Source: Gigaspora margarita
Lineage: Eukaryota; Glomeromycota; Glomeromycetes; Diversisporales; Gigasporaceae
Length of the DNA stretch: 64,000 nt
Assembly: GCA_009809945.1 (NCBI GenBank)
Contig: WTPW01000070.1
Span: 359,723-423,722 of the forward strand
Direction: 5' to 3'
A program made the position numbers and the translations under genes. Below, piece after piece: positions 12,690-25,500 of this stretch; the first letter of the stretch is position 1; each line of letters starts with the position of its first letter. The notes under the pieces are model-generated. The model saw only the letters and a program-made list of their open reading frames with translations, was not told where the DNA came from and ran no database searches.

Positions 12690-12985
12690 TGAACTAGTGA
12701 TCCAATCTGGATGGTTTTGGTACCATTCGATTCATCTCTGAGACAAATCTAATGGTACCAAAATCATTTCATTTGGATCACTGGATCATGTTTTTTAACG
12801 AAATACTATTAATTTTATAGTAATTTTATAAGAAAACATAATAACCAATAGTATTTTGTCAATAAAATGTGATCCAGTGATCCAAATGAAATGCTTTGGT
12901 ACCATTTGAATCCTCTCCTTGAGGCAATTCGAATGGTACCAAAATCATCCAATTTGGACCACTGGATCAAGTTTTAGACAAATTT
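12690..12985. repeat. Foldback element with GGTACC boxes
   Basis: The left arm (TGATCCAATCTGGATGG, TTTTGGTACCATTCGA) and the right arm (TCGAATGGTACCAAAATC, CCACTGGATCA) are inverted. The motif TTTGGTACCATT occurs four times in alternating orientation and GATCCAGTGATCCAAAT lies near the centre. No protein frame. Limits are approximate. Confidence 0.65.
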
Positions 12986-13013
12986 TTATAAAAAAATTGC
13001 GTTATGTTAGGGG

Positions 13014-13366
13014 GCATGCATCTATGTGCCCCAAAACAGTTTGTAAACCGGTTCCTAGCCAATCAGCATCAGATATGTAGATGCTACACGAACGATCAGT
13101 GTGTAATGTTAAAATTAAAAAACATTCGTTTATTCAAAAAATCGTCTTTATCTTGAAATTTCGCATATGAAACTATCTTTTGCATTATAACAAAAAAAAT
13201 TCCTTGCAAAATTTTGGTATAGATATCTTTAAAACCTACTCTAACCCTAATGCTCCCTTGACCCTAACCTTAATGGTTAACCTTTAGTTTTGTTATTAAC
13301 GTTAATCGCAAAATAACAACAATAACAATCATTTCCATTTTGGGTGGGGGGTACATAGATGCATTC
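13014..13366. mobile_element. MULE-like nonautonomous element
   Basis: Terminal inverted repeats GCATGCATCTATGTGCCCC and GGGGTACATAGATGCATTC (two mismatches) are flanked by a perfect 10-bp direct repeat ATGTTAGGGG (13004-13013 and 13367-13376). A 9-11-bp duplication is characteristic of Mutator-like elements. The interior is noncoding and holds CTAACCCTAA-type telomere-like motifs near 13230-13265. A transfer event under another superfamily is possible. Confidence 0.7.
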
Positions 13367-13376
13367 ATGTTAGGGG

Positions 13377-14996
13377 ACCCTCCTACATATTGGAAAATCG
13401 TTATATTTTGGGGGACCCCCCTCAAGCATAATGTAATTTATGGATGCCCTCTAAATCCTTAATAACTGAACATTTTACCTATTAAACTGCTTTCTATGTA
13501 TTAATAAAAAGCTTTACTTGAGAAATTTTGAATTAAAAAAGCTCTTTCTAAACAATAATCTTGCAGCAAATTTTTTAGTGAAATTTTTTGGGTTGGACAA
13601 TTTTTTGATTCAAATATGATTATATCAGAATCAAAGCCTATTGCATGGGTCTTATGTGACACCCATGCTTTTTCATTTATTTATTAGTATAGAATTGTAT
13701 GTAAGACACTGTGCAATAAAATAGTTAACCTCTCAAGTATAACTACCCAAATTAGTTCCATAAAAATACAATTTATACTCAGCATTATATGGATTTTTAA
13801 GTGATTTATTATAAATTTTTTTATTATATTATTATATATGTTTAAATCCTGTATATAACTGATTTGGCTTGGTTCATCATAAAAATAGTTATTATGCATA
13901 TTATAAATATATTAATATTTGCCAAATTTTTCAAAATTTATAAAAATAGCCAATCTGTACTTGTGACTAGTGTAACTGGCTTTTTTATTATGCCCAGCCT
14001 GGCTCAGGTTTAGCATGATCTGGCCCACTATAATTATACATCTAACGTGCAGGCCTAATCAAAACTTTTTGCAGTTTGAATCAGGCTTGGATAGCCTAGT
14101 CTGATTCTAAACCCTAAATGCATTAAACTTTTCAGATTTCAACAAAACTTTTGGCCTTCAACTTCTGAACTTAGAGTAAAATTTTTTAATTTTTAATAGA
14201 ATTTTTGTAAGACTTACAATAAGACTTTTGCTTTTAGTAACTTTTCAATCCAATGTATTTTAATGTGTCACAAATACTTTTGGAGCTTTTAATTTGTCAA
14301 GAATTATGAGTCCTCGCTAATATTTTAGACAATAAGTATCATTTAAATATTTTTCTTTTTTGCAATAACTTAATTGTTTATTTATCAAGATTTAGTTAGT
14401 AAGTGCAATAAAGTTTAAAACACCTTATTGTGTTGCTTAAGCAATGCGAGACATGCTAGTATATATATAAAAAAAAGAAAAACTAACTACTACTAATGTC
14501 TATGCCCATTCTAGCTACATTCTATATGTTCATCTAAAGTACTATGTTCATTCTAAAAAAAAAGAATATTAGATATATAATAAAAAAACCAATGTGCTAT
14601 GCTCATTTAGCTATATTCTATACATTTGTCTAAAGAAAAGAATAAGAAGATTAGTACTATAATAAAAAATAACATGTCAAAAATGAAGAATGGCCAATAC
14701 CTTTATACGAACTTCAAGACTCCTAGTGATAGATGGTTCTAAAAAATAAAAAAAATAATTTTATTTATATGATTATCAATTTTTAATGTGATTGGCTGAT
14801 TATATAAGAGTCACCATGGCCATCTATAATTTTGAATTTATTATGACATTACTGATCATATTTTAAATTTTCTCACAGCCAATTACAGTTTTATCAAAAA
14901 TGGCAAAGTGCAATTGAATTTTTTTATTCTCATTATTAAGCAGCACTATTTACTGTTTATTATATACTCATGTAAGAAATTAGTAGATAATTAATT
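13377..14996. other. Noncoding DNA with diverged repeats
   Basis: No gene is supported. The minus-strand frame 13684-13899 is unremarkable. Positions about 13985-14110 (GCCCAGCCTGGCTCAGG, GGATAGCCTAGTC) look like the remains of an inverted-repeat element. About 14480-14645 holds two diverged copies of a CTATGCTCATT...TAGCTATATTCTATA unit. Confidence 0.4.
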
Positions 14997-15221
14997 GTCG
15001 CAGCTGATGCTGAAAATGGCTGATGATGAAATTTGGGGTCGCAATTTGAAAATATATGCCTTGCTAAAATCTATATATACTCTTGAATAATCAATTCTAA
15101 CCCTAAACCCTAACCCAACCCTAAAAAAAAACTGACAAAATTACTGCAAAAAATTTTTAAAAAATTTGTATCAAAATAGGTTGAAATTTCAACATCAGCT
15201 GCTTTCAGCATCAGCTGCAAC
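14997..15221. mobile_element. MITE with GCAGCTGATGC ends
   Basis: The left end GTCGCAGCTGATGCTGAAA and the right end TTTCAGCATCAGCTGCAAC are inverted repeats that continue as GATGATGAAATTT / AAATTTCAACATC. Flanks carry the 7-bp direct repeat ATTAATT (14990-14996, 15222-15228). The centre (about 15098-15125) is CCCTAAACCCTAACCC-like. Noncoding. Confidence 0.65.
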
Positions 15222-15239
15222 ATTAATTTTATTGTAGGT

Positions 15240-15320
15240 AATTGTTCTTGTGCTTGTTCTTGCACTTGCACTTAAATTTGTAATTGGTCTTGTTCTTGTG
15301 CTTGTTTTTGCATTTGTTTT
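15240..15320. repeat. Hexamer-like repeat (CTTGTT/CTTGCA)
   Basis: A run of variants of CTTGTT, CTTGTG and CTTGCA. The open frame crossing it (15250-15441 on the plus strand) encodes only a low-complexity Leu/Val/Ala stretch and is not taken as a gene. Confidence 0.6.
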
Positions 15321-15441
15321 AAGACTATATATACAAAATGCTTTCAAATTTATGAAATATTTAATTGACTTTTTAGTCCAAATGTTTCATGATTTTGAGA
15401 GTTGTTTAAGGGCATTAATAAGAGAGTTAAAAATGATATAA

Positions 15442-16135
15442 TAATTACTTAAATATTATAATTATTAAAAATGATATAATAATTACATAATTACTGCTAT
15501 GATTATTGTCATAATCATCTTATGTATTTTATGTTAGTTTCCCATGTTCAGGTTACATTTTTCAGGTACAACAAATCAAAAACATTAAAGCACCCAGAAT
15601 TTTTGTTTAGAAGTCCAAAATTGGTTGCAGCCAATCAAAAACGTTTAAACAGACAAACTCTGAATTAGATAGTATAGATTTGATAACATTTATTAGATAA
15701 GTATATTTATAATGCTATATTACAATAATATAAAACTTTTTCATAAATCAGATAGTATTTTATTAATAGACTTGGCTGTTTAATTTTAAATAAAAAAGTT
15801 TATAAAAAAAATTTTTTTATGAACATGAAGACAAATAAACTAATCAAAAAAATTTAACCAAGCTTTATAAAATTTTTATAACACATGTAATTCATTATAA
15901 AAAATATTATTTAATATTCTTTTGATAATGTATTTAATAAAAAATTATATTCAATATCAGATATATGATGAGTAGCAATAATATTTAATAACTAATACTT
16001 CAATTTCATGAACAATTAATTTATTAAAACTTACTATAAAACAAATTATTAAAGGTTATTATAAACCTATCTACTATCCAATAATACAAGAAGATCTGAT
16101 CCTATTTATTTTTATCATTATTTTGGGTTTGCTTA
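15442..16135. other. Noncoding DNA
   Basis: A+T-rich, with stops in all frames. Nothing recognised. Confidence 0.4.
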
Positions 16136-16139
16136 TTTT

Positions 16140-17670
16140 ATTAATAGCTATCATTCTTTTTTCAATCTTGCATCTTCAGCCTTTTTTTGCTTTACATTTT
16201 CTCTATTCTCCAATTCTTTTACAATGGATTCTGTAGTTACAAGTGTTTTGAATTTGAAGTTTTTGGAACAGTTTTGAGGTTTTTTTTAACTGACAATTGC
16301 TTCAGATGTGGATACTTTATAACTGAAGCTAAAGGTGCTATTCCAGGATGTACTAACCTTTGAACATATTCGTATAACCTTTTATTTTCATACTCAAGTT
16401 GAGTTAACTTGCTAGTTCTTGTATTATATATATAAATAGGTTCTAGATTTGAAACAATGGGTTGAACAGGTTGAACAGGTTGAAAAGTTGTAATAAAGGT
16501 ATTAGGTAATTGGGATTAATAATATTGGGTTTAGAGGCAAAATGCCAGTTGTGGCATATTCATTTTTAATTGCACTAGGAGTGTAGGTTTCATAAAATGC
16601 TTCGCTAAAGACTTGAGCAAATAAACAATTCATAACTTACAATTATTCTTAATATGATAATGATCTGATATCTTGTCATATTTTTAGCTTTTAGTTTTTT
16701 AAGAGAATTTCAGATAGTTGAAGAATATGAGTAGTATTAGATAGTAAAACATAAAGATGAATATTTTTATCCTAACAATATTTAATACTAGTTAAGTCTA
16801 TATGACTAGTAGCATTATTGAATATAAGTAAAATAGTGCAAGTAGGTGGGATTGAATTATTAAAGTGCTCTATGTATATTCTAAAAATAACTTTGTACAT
16901 ATAACTAGTATCAGTAAATGCAGCAACAGTACCAGATAAAACGGATGCACCTGTTAATAAATCTTCAATTTACATTAACACTTTTGTAATTAAGTAAGAA
17001 TAGAATATATGTTCCAGCTGCTGAAATAGTAGTGCAAACAAAAATATATTCTTTTGAGCTCCTAGCTGCAGTTTTATGGACTTGTCAACTACCTTTTTGA
17101 GCCAATATTTTTTGTAATTAAGAAAAAATATAAAAACCAAACTTATCCATATTTTAAATTCTATTACTTGTAAATAAATATTTATTAATAAGTTGGTCGA
17201 GATTTCTAAAATGATCCTGAATAATAACTGGGTTCCATTTAGTTGCACATGCTTTTAAAAGTTCTTGATGAACACAAAAAGACAGCTGTAGATGGCCACA
17301 CATAAATTGTTTCCACCAGAACTTTTTATGATTAACAGTTTTTTATTTGTTTCTTTGAGAATCTGTACAACTATTGTTTTTACTACTTCTTTAGTAAGTT
17401 CAAATCATATTTATACAATACTCAACTAACTTATTTACTTCTTCAGCTGTAAGTATTGTAGAGGAACCTGAATGTTTTGGTACACTACCTCTAGCTATAG
17501 CATCACACAATATTTGTTCAGTAATATCATAATTAAAAACAACTTTGCATATACTTAAAGGTGAACTTGAAAAGTTTTTGCACTTTAAGAAAATTAAAAG
17601 CTTCTTGAATAGATTCCTGATATGAAGCTGTATTCTTTTTTAAAAATATTACTCAGTTTATTACATATAC
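16140..17670 (-). pseudogene. Pogo/Tc1-type DDE transposase fossil
   Basis: Read on the minus strand, several short conceptual pieces follow the order of a pogo-like transposase. Near 17450-17560 is a helix-turn-helix-type segment with RGSVPKHSGSSTILTAEE. At about 16970-17240 is an RNase-H-fold entry resembling NMDKFGF, then KKGSRQVHK-like and KEYIFVCTTISAAGTY stretches. At 16750-16960 is TGASVLSGTVAAFTD followed by LLIFNNATSHIDLTSIKYC, the NASSH-like box of DDE_1 enzymes. Near 16340-16480 a C-terminal YEYVQRLVHPG-type segment appears. Stops and frame changes interrupt it throughout, so it is inactive. Terminal repeats were not identified. The plus-strand frame at 17699-17965 is not part of it. 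Confidence 0.65.
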
Positions 17671-19057
17671 TATCATGCAAGTACAAGAAACATAAGATTT
17701 GTGTTGCAAAAACAAAGATTTTTTTAATGAGTTTAAATTCATGATACATTGCAGACTGAATTGTAAAGTTGGTTGTGGGACCTTTGCTTATTTATTTAAG
17801 TTTTACTCAACTAATTATAATGAAATAAAAAATGGTTATTTAATAATAAGCACCCAACTAAAAAAACATGTAAAAAAACGTGTTAAATATGTATTAAACG
17901 TGTTCTATGGACTAAGACTGGTGAGTTACTTATTATATTCAAAATCATTACGTATTTTTTTTTAAAATTGAAAGAATTAATGTATAATAAATTGGTTCTT
18001 GTTATTATAAAAATAATTATCTTGCCACAAATTGTAAGAGAAAACATTTTCACATAAAAAATGCTTTTAGAATATATTTATATATATATATAAGCTGTGT
18101 AATATATTTTAATTTTATTTTACTTAAAATTAACTAATTGTCCAACAATAAATAGGTAAAATGTAGAATCCATAGAAATAGGATGATACCCAAAAATAGG
18201 TATGCCTACCTTATGAATTATATTTTTTGTTCTATAATGATTTAGTAAATTATTGAAATATTTTAATTTGAAGGCAACCAATTTTTAAATATTTATATTA
18301 TAAAAATAGAATAATTGCAAAAGATTGATAGCTCAATTAAATTGAATAGGTCAATCAATGTTATAATCACATGATATTATTTATTCTGTAATTGATATCT
18401 AAAAATAAACAAAAATTCAGGAATAAAAATTTAGGTTTCACAAACACATATTACTATTTTTTCAAAATATACAATATGCTTGTAAGCCCAATTTTGCTAG
18501 TTTATGACCCATATGGGTCTTTGGCTAAAAATAGGGTTCTGAGGTCCCAAAACCAAAATTGAAGATTTTTTTAAATTATAATTTATAAAATACAAAGCTC
18601 ATTTTGACTTAACATCAAAATGAGGTATGGAAGTCTGGAAATTTGGCAAAAATTTTTGAATATCTAAAAATAGAATAGGAAGATCAACATAATGTTAAAA
18701 TATTTGCTATCAAATATTGTATGAGACATTATTACACAGTTTTAATTTTTATCCAATAATAAAAAAATTTGCAAAGATCATATCAAAATTAGCAGAAAAT
18801 CAAATTTGAAGGACATCTAAATTGGAGCAGTTTCTTATAATATATATTTTATTGAATTAACTTTAAGGTTAGGTTGCTTTTAGATAGTTATATATAAACA
18901 TAATAGCCTTTCTGACATTTTATTTAACCCACCAAGGTTGGTTTAGACTGCTGTTTTTTGTATTTTTCAGGGATTTCACATTCATTCTTGTTATGCTTTG
19001 CCAAAAATTATCAACTTTCTATAATTTGATTGATAAAAAATCATGAGATTCTGCTCC
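17671..19057. other. Noncoding DNA
   Basis: No gene is supported. The 88-codon plus-strand frame at 17699-17965 has no family motif and typical A+T-rich composition. Confidence 0.4.
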
Positions 19058-19065
19058 ACTTTAGA

Positions 19066-20381
19066 CAGGGCTGGCATTGGACAATGTCCAAATAAATTAA
19101 ACTGGACAATTGGACATTTGGGCATTTTTGGACAATGTCCAAATAAATTGTAAGATTTATTGAACATATGTCCAAATAGTCAATTGGACATATGTCCAAT
19201 TGTCCAATAATTTTATTGGACAATTTTAATAATTTGATGACAAATGCTTTACCATATATTGCCACCTCTGAAAATATGCTAACCTCTCTTTTGGTCAACA
19301 AATCAAAATGTCTTTGACCCAAAAATAAGCTACCTTACAATCGATAATAGTTGCTACATAGTAAAGTCTAAAGTTTACTATGCAAATCGACTATAATCAC
19401 TTAAGTAAATGATTTCAGGAGATCAAAATACACATACTTAAACTTTTTAACAAATTTGAAGAACTTTTTATTAATTGGTTTTTAATTTTTATGTTCAATG
19501 AATAAATTAAAATTTTATTAACAAAATATATTCATTGAAATTAAAAATTAAAAGTCAAATAATAAAAGTACTCCAATTATGATGAAACTTTCAGATATAT
19601 GTATTTTAATCTTCCAAACAAGTTTACTAAAGTGCTACTAATTGATTTACTTAGTAGAATTTAGACTTTACTATATATCAACTATTTGTGATTGACCAAA
19701 AATTGATTATATCCAAAAATAAGCTACCTTCAGATTTTTATGTTCAAAATTGCTCAAAAAAAGGAGCTCATTTTTCAGAAACAACATTTATTAATTTTAT
19801 TTTTATTTCTTATAAACTTTTTTTACTCTTTAATTTAAAATAATATTTATTAATAAATGTTTCTAATTCAAAATATTGATCTTGGCTAATTTATTTTATT
19901 TGGTGTGTTTTCTTTTATAATATGCCTTTATTAAAATTAAAAAATAAAATCAAATATTGCCATTATTCTTTTTGAAATACAATTATTTTATAGTTTCTAA
20001 TATTCTGTTTGATTAATCATATTTCACTAGAGCAATACCAAATATATTTTAAAACTTGCATGTACATATATAAAAATGTTGCAAGTAAAATAGAATTTAA
20101 GTTGGTTCAGTAGTGTCAATATGTATGTACATATACATACTACTAATTATTATTATTATTATTAGTATACTTTTAAATATACTATAAATTAGAAATATTT
20201 TGTATTAGTGAATATTAGCCTAAATTAAGTTTAATTTAGGCCAAGATTAAATTAATTTTTTTTTAATGTCCAATAAAAAAAGTTATTATGTCCAATCAAA
20301 TTATTTGGACAATTGGACATTGTCCAAATGTCCAAATGTCCAAATTGTCCAAATGCCCAATATTGTAACCTGCCATCCCTG
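19066..20381. mobile_element. hAT-like nonautonomous element
   Basis: It begins CAGGGCTGGCA and ends TGCCATCCCTG, flanked by a perfect 8-bp duplication ACTTTAGA (19058-19065 and 20382-20389). CAGGG-type ends with an 8-bp duplication are diagnostic of hAT. Both subterminal zones are dense in TTGGACAATGTCCAAA motifs (about 19078-19220 and 20290-20355). At 1316 bp it contains a nested foldback element (19337-19712) but no transposase. The minus-strand frame 19041-19322 is a by-product of the motif array. Confidence 0.85.
19337..19712. mobile_element. Foldback element nested in the hAT-like element
   Basis: Inverted arms begin ATCGATAATAGTTGCTACAT and end ATATCAACTATTTGTGAT. It is the same family as 2980-3335. 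The insertion is bracketed by a perfect 18-bp direct repeat, CCAAAAATAAGCTACCTT (19319-19336 and 19713-19730). That is long for a cut-and-paste element. Confidence 0.7.
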
Positions 20382-20389
20382 ACTTTAGA

Positions 20390-21017
20390 CGATCCAAATT
20401 GGAGTTGTTTGGGTTACACAATCTTTATTTGCCGTTTAATCAAAAATTTCTAACTGCTAATGCAGTAGGGTCATTTTCAAGGCAAAGACCCAATAGATTG
20501 CAAAAAATCGACTGAATCAAAAGTTTTAAAAAATTGACAGACTTAATTATCTAGATTGATTTTATTAGCTAATGCTTAATCGACAACAATCATTATTTAT
20601 TACAATATTTGCCTTTTTCATTTTCACAAATAAGAAGCAACTTTATATTTATGTCAAGAAAATTTCTCTGGACTCTAATCCTATATTTATAATCTATAAT
20701 ATATTAAATATAATCTATATAATTCTAATAATAACACATAATACAGATTAAACTCAGTTTTGTACTATCATTTAATTAGAACATTATAATAAACCATACT
20801 TAAATATATTTTAACATTTACTAATTAATATAAACATGTTTTATAATAAAGGATACTTTGATATTAATATGAATAGAAAAAGTTAAGCTTTTAATCAAGC
20901 TATATATGATTTTACAATATTCTGTATATTATGTTCTAGTGTTACATGATAATGAAGAATAATGTTATCTGCTATATTTTTTTTGTTTCAAAAGATGTAA
21001 GAATAACTTCGATTAAT
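20390..21017. other. 3' flank of kinase copy A
   Basis: Noncoding. From about 20580 it is homologous to the 3' flanks of copies B (from about 27720), C (from about 42970) and D (from about 50060), with shared CACAAATAAGAAGCA, ATACAGATTAA and TTTACTGCC-like words. It is therefore part of the tandem duplication unit. Confidence 0.55.
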
Positions 21018-23840
21018 TTAAATTTCCGGTATTTTTAAATCTTGCAATTTACTACCTATAAAAAAAGATCATCAAACAATTCATAGTACAGAGTTATAAT
21101 TTTAAATAAATCAAACATATCTTACCTTGATATTTATGATTACTATTAAATGAAATAAAATTGCTCATATAATTTGATTCAATATCTGTTTGCATAACTT
21201 CAATTTTTATATTTTGTAGTTTTTTATCAGATTCAGATAATTCTGATAAAATATTTTCATTATTCAGCCATTCTGCAAAGGTATCATAAATTTCCTTTGA
21301 AGTTGGTCGCTTTTTTGGATTCATCTTCCAACATTTCTTCATTAAGTCCGCATAGCATATTGCTGTATTTTCATAAATATGTGGTCGCAAACCATTACAT
21401 ACTTGTAATTGGAATTGTAGTTCTGAATTAGTTTCATAAGGAACAGGTTTACCGTATAAAATTTCCCACATAATTATGCCAAATGAATAAATATCAGATT
21501 CTTTAGTATATGGAAGTTTGTTCAAAACTTCAGGAGCGATATATGGTAAAACTCCATAAATTCCATCCGAATTTGATTTTAATGCAATATTAGTTGTTAC
21601 GGAAAGCCCTAAATCAGCGATGTATGCACTTTTTAAACTGTTTAATAAAATATTTCCACTATGCAAATCACGATGAATAAGATCTTGAGAATGAATTATC
21701 AGAAGATCATATGCAATACACTGTAATAGATTTAATTTATCTTTCCAATCCATTCGCATTATGGCATGTAGATTTTTTCGCAAACAACCTTCTAGAGCAT
21801 ATTCCATAACAAGAAAATAATCTTTAGATACTTTATCTTTTGATACACCGAAACAAGTTAAAAAAGTTGGATCTTTAAGACCGATATCACAATATGCTTT
21901 TAACTTATTATTAAAGGAAATATATATTTGAATTGTAATTTTAACAATAAAACATGAACATGAATAATATGGGCTGCCGTCAATAGAAATCAGGCAGATC
22001 TACTTTTGAAAAAAAATTAATGCCTTAAATTTCACAGCTCATTTCTCGAAGAATTTTAGAACTATTTTGACAATTTAATACTGTATTCAAAATAAAGCTT
22101 ACGATCTAAGCTTTCTTTTGAATATTAATGCATCAAGATTGGTTAAAATTTATTGAGATATGAGCGGTTAAAGTTAAGGTATTAATATTTTTTCAAATGT
22201 AGATCTGCCTGATTTCTATTGACGGAAACCCATATAATTGATAAAAATAATTAATAGATTACCTCTCTTATAAATTCTTCATAATAATTATTTGAATCAT
22301 GAAATAATTTAAGTGCAACAGGTTTGCATATATGATGAGTTTTATCAATCCATTCAGCACGATGTACGGTTGCAAAACCACCCCTACCTATCATTTTAAT
22401 ATTTTTAAATTCATCAAAACATATCCAAGATAACAGATACTTACTCTCGATAAATATTTTTTTAATATCATCTTCAATTTCTGGGTTATGAATCCATTCG
22501 TTTTTATCTAATTTTTATTTAAAAATTTCATCAATGTTAGATATAAATAAATTAATAACAATTTAGATATAGTATATAATAATTTAAATATGATATATAA
22601 TACCTAAAGCTAAATAACATTCCTTGCTCCTGCAATTAGTAATTTAAATGTATAAATATCGTTGTTGTTGCAGTATTGTAATTTTTTACCTTGAAGACAG
22701 TGTTGGCAATAGGGCCAATGGAATTCGATTGTTACGCAAATGAGCTGAAAAACTAATATTCATTGAATCCATTCGGAGCTCCATTTGCTCCATTGCCAAC
22801 CTTGCAAATATCATTGAATGGAATACCAAAATCAGTTGTAATGACTTTTTCTTAATTCAAAAGTTTCACCAATTAAATTCATTTTTTTAAAAAGTTTAGG
22901 TCATCTTCTTGCACAAATTCTATCTTAACTCTGACCTTAAACTAATATGGTTTTTGATTTCAATTACAACTGATCTTGCCATTTACAATATTCTTCCTCA
23001 AATTTAAATTCAATTTAAAAATTTACTTTTGATACCAGTATTTGGCTTTCTCTAGGTCTCTTATTACACCAATTCCACATCGATAACATTCTGCAAAACT
23101 TGACATTCCACAAACATATCCCATCTCTGCTGATTTTCGATAACAAATGAATGCTTTATTTTCGTCCTTTTCAACACCAATTCCATATTGATAACAATTT
23201 CCATAATTATGTATTCCTAGAACATTTCCCATCTTTGCAGCTTTTTTATAATAAATGAATGACTTATGTTCATCCTTATCAACACCAATTCCATAACGAT
23301 AGCAAAGTCCAATACCAGCTATTCCGATAGCGTCACCCATCTCTGCTGATTTTTGAGTAGAAATAAATGCCTTATTCATATCTATTTCAACCCCAATTCC
23401 ATAAAAATAACAGAATGAAAGTTCATAAAATCCAATAGCACATCCCATTTCTGCAGATTTATGATAATTAATGAATGCCTTATGTTCATCTTTTTCAACC
23501 CATTTACCAAAACGATAACACCATGCAAGAATAATTTGAACTATAGGATTGATTTGGTCATTTAAGCAAAAATTGATAATATTAACTGGATTTTGCTTTT
23601 TATCTATTAAAAATTGTTCCAATATGTCAAGAATTAAACCTTAGTTTTGTATTCATTTCTTTTTTCTTTATATATATTACACATTTCTTTAATAATTTCA
23701 TTAATAGAATCCTGAGATAAATCTTGAACCTTGTTATCTTTTAAATACAATTGGTTATCAATATTAGCTGCTTGTGTAATATCTAATGAACTGACAGTTT
23801 TTTCTGTATGATTTATAAATAAGTTATTGTAATTTGACAT
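21018..23840 (-). CDS. Sel1-repeat/TKL protein kinase, copy A
   Basis: Predicted serine/threonine kinase with SLRs at the N-terminus, a scaffold-type module, and a C-terminal TKL-like catalytic domain. It is probably a soluble signalling protein; no signal peptide or membrane segment is seen. Inferred exons: 23840-23027, 22629-22604, 22507-22263, 21903-21126 and 21055-21018. Exon 1 encodes MSNYNNLF, DSINEIIKEMCNIYKEKR and five 36-residue SLRs with YGIGVxKDExKAF motifs. The 26-nt microexon gives SKECYLAL. Exon 3 holds GRGGFATVHRAEW and VALKLF. Exon 4 holds HRDLHSGN, ADLGLS and APEVL, so catalytic residues are present. The last exon gives a KIPEI end. One base is missing near 23640 relative to copy D, which shifts the N-terminal segment; translation could start at Met 23622. 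Intron 3 carries a MITE. Splice sites are inferred from GT-AG positions shared by the copies. Confidence 0.75.
21970..22232. mobile_element. Tc1/mariner-type MITE in intron 3 of copy A
   Basis: Ends TGGGCTGCCGTCAATAGAAA and TTTCTATTGACGGAAACCCA are inverted repeats that extend inward through CAGGCAGATCTAC. TA lies on both sides (21968-21969, 22233-22234). Copies B, C and D have the empty site (TATA in the same intron), so the insertion is specific to A. It enlarges an intron of about 90 nt to 359 nt without disturbing the splice sites. Confidence 0.85.
22698..22804. mobile_element. hAT MITE remnant in intron 1 of copy A
   Basis: Ends CAGTGTTGGCAATAGGGCC and GCTCCATTGCCAACCTTG are inverted, with CATTCGGAGC inside. 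The same insertion lies at the same place in copies B and D, so it predates the duplications. Confidence 0.7.
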
Positions 23841-25500
23841 TTTGATGCAGTTACTTGTTCATAAGAACGAATTATAACGATCACTAAAAGGAATGAATGG
23901 TTAGAAAATAATACAAGAAATTGTATAAATATATTCTTTGTCACGAAATCAAGTGATGATATGATAAGGGAAGCTTGTTTAAATAGAAAGAGATGATTGA
24001 ATTAATTTTGTAACAATGTGATTACGAAGTATTAAACAGTTAGGTAAGAGAATATTAACGAATAAGAAAAATAGAGATAAGATATTTAAATACAATATAA
24101 AATTTAAACATTCAGCGAGAATTTAATTCTTATCATGTCTTTAAACGTAAGAGGTCAACTAAAGAACTTTATTATAGTCAAATTCAAAGGATATTTATAC
24201 GTGTTTGCGACAGAAGATATTCGCAATTAAAATTGGCACTATCTCTTCCTAATGCGATAGACCTAAATTCAATTTAATACAGTAATATAAAAAATTTAGT
24301 GCAGTCGGCAACATTACCAAATATGGTTCCTGCGCGATGTTGTCACAAAAACCAGGAACGGAAGATGTGAATGGTTTTATATATAAATATGTATGAGGTT
24401 GACGTTCGTGCATACATGCATGGCCAAAATAAAATAAATAATTATTAGCTCTTATAATAATAGTAAACTGTTATGACTGCAATCATTATATTTGGACTAA
24501 TTTAAATAGATTTTAAATTAGGTTTAACAAAAGCGTTGTATGAAACGATAATGCGCAAATTAATAATAAATAAAATAAGTAAAAACAAAGATATAAATCG
24601 TTTTAATAATCGCATAAATAATTATCCGCAACATTTGTCATTATCGATATGTAAGCACAACGGGTATGATCGACCGAAATGTTACACAATGTTCTACGAT
24701 CGCAGGCAGAGGGATAGACCAAAAAAATTTAAAAGTAGAAGTTTCGTTATATAAATTATTAAATTAATTCAGCAATCCACGAGCTAATTCGGAAGTTGGA
24801 TGAAAAGTATGTTTAAAGGTTTGAGTTTAGCCTGTAGGTGCAATAAATCAATTAAACCAGCAATTTACGCTCTTTTTTGTTTGCGAAACTTATTTTTCAT
24901 AATTCCAACTAATAAAGAAACTTGACTATAATTAGGTTAATAGTATGAATTTGTGAGCCATAAAATTTAAAGATGTTATGAGGAGAGATTAAGGAGTTAA
25001 GGCGAGGTAGTGGTACTTTAACCATATAACGACAATTAAATAAAATTAAAGGTCATTTTGAAAGTAGAGAAACATTAGAAGTTGTTTATGATTATTTTTT
25101 TTTTTATTAGCAGTTAGTTATTAGTATTCTAGGATGTGTATAAACATTTATATTTTGTATGTTTCGTTTTACTTTGTTGGTCATTTGTTAGTATGCTAGA
25201 ATTCTTTGTCTGTTATTTTAGTTTAAAGCCATCAAAATTTCATAGTAAAGACTTCTACCAGTATAGTTTAATTGAAGATATAATTATTTTTATTTTGATT
25301 AGGTAATAAAATTTTTACGATATCACGGAATGATCTACGCAATTTGGCCAATCACAATGAAAGTCCGCTATATATAAAATTTAGAATAACGATACATTGC
25401 TTAATTTATCATACTGCATTGTATTGTTTCAAAATTTTAAATAATTCAATACACTATATAAGTATATTTACATTATATTAGCCTTATTCTTAATCGCTTA
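23841..25500. promoter_or_regulatory. Conserved 5' flank of copy A
   Basis: About 1.6 kb upstream of the ATG is homologous to 30892-32411, 45461-46888 and 52932-55500. One block, about 24300-24425, is especially alike in all copies (GGCAACATTACC, TGCGCGATG, AGGAACGGAAGATG, GAGGTTGACGTTCGTGCAT). The nearest part probably holds the promoter, but no element can be assigned with confidence. The 72-codon plus-strand frame at 24536-24754 is not kept open in the other copies, so it is not called a gene. Confidence 0.4.

Noticed and set aside
15250-15441. Plus-strand frame with a hydrophobic start (possible membrane peptide)
   Set aside because: The hydrophobic part is only the translation of a CTTGTT/CTTGCA microrepeat.
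24536-24754. 72-codon plus-strand frame upstream of copy A
   Set aside because: The homologous segments in the flanks of B, C and D do not keep the frame open.
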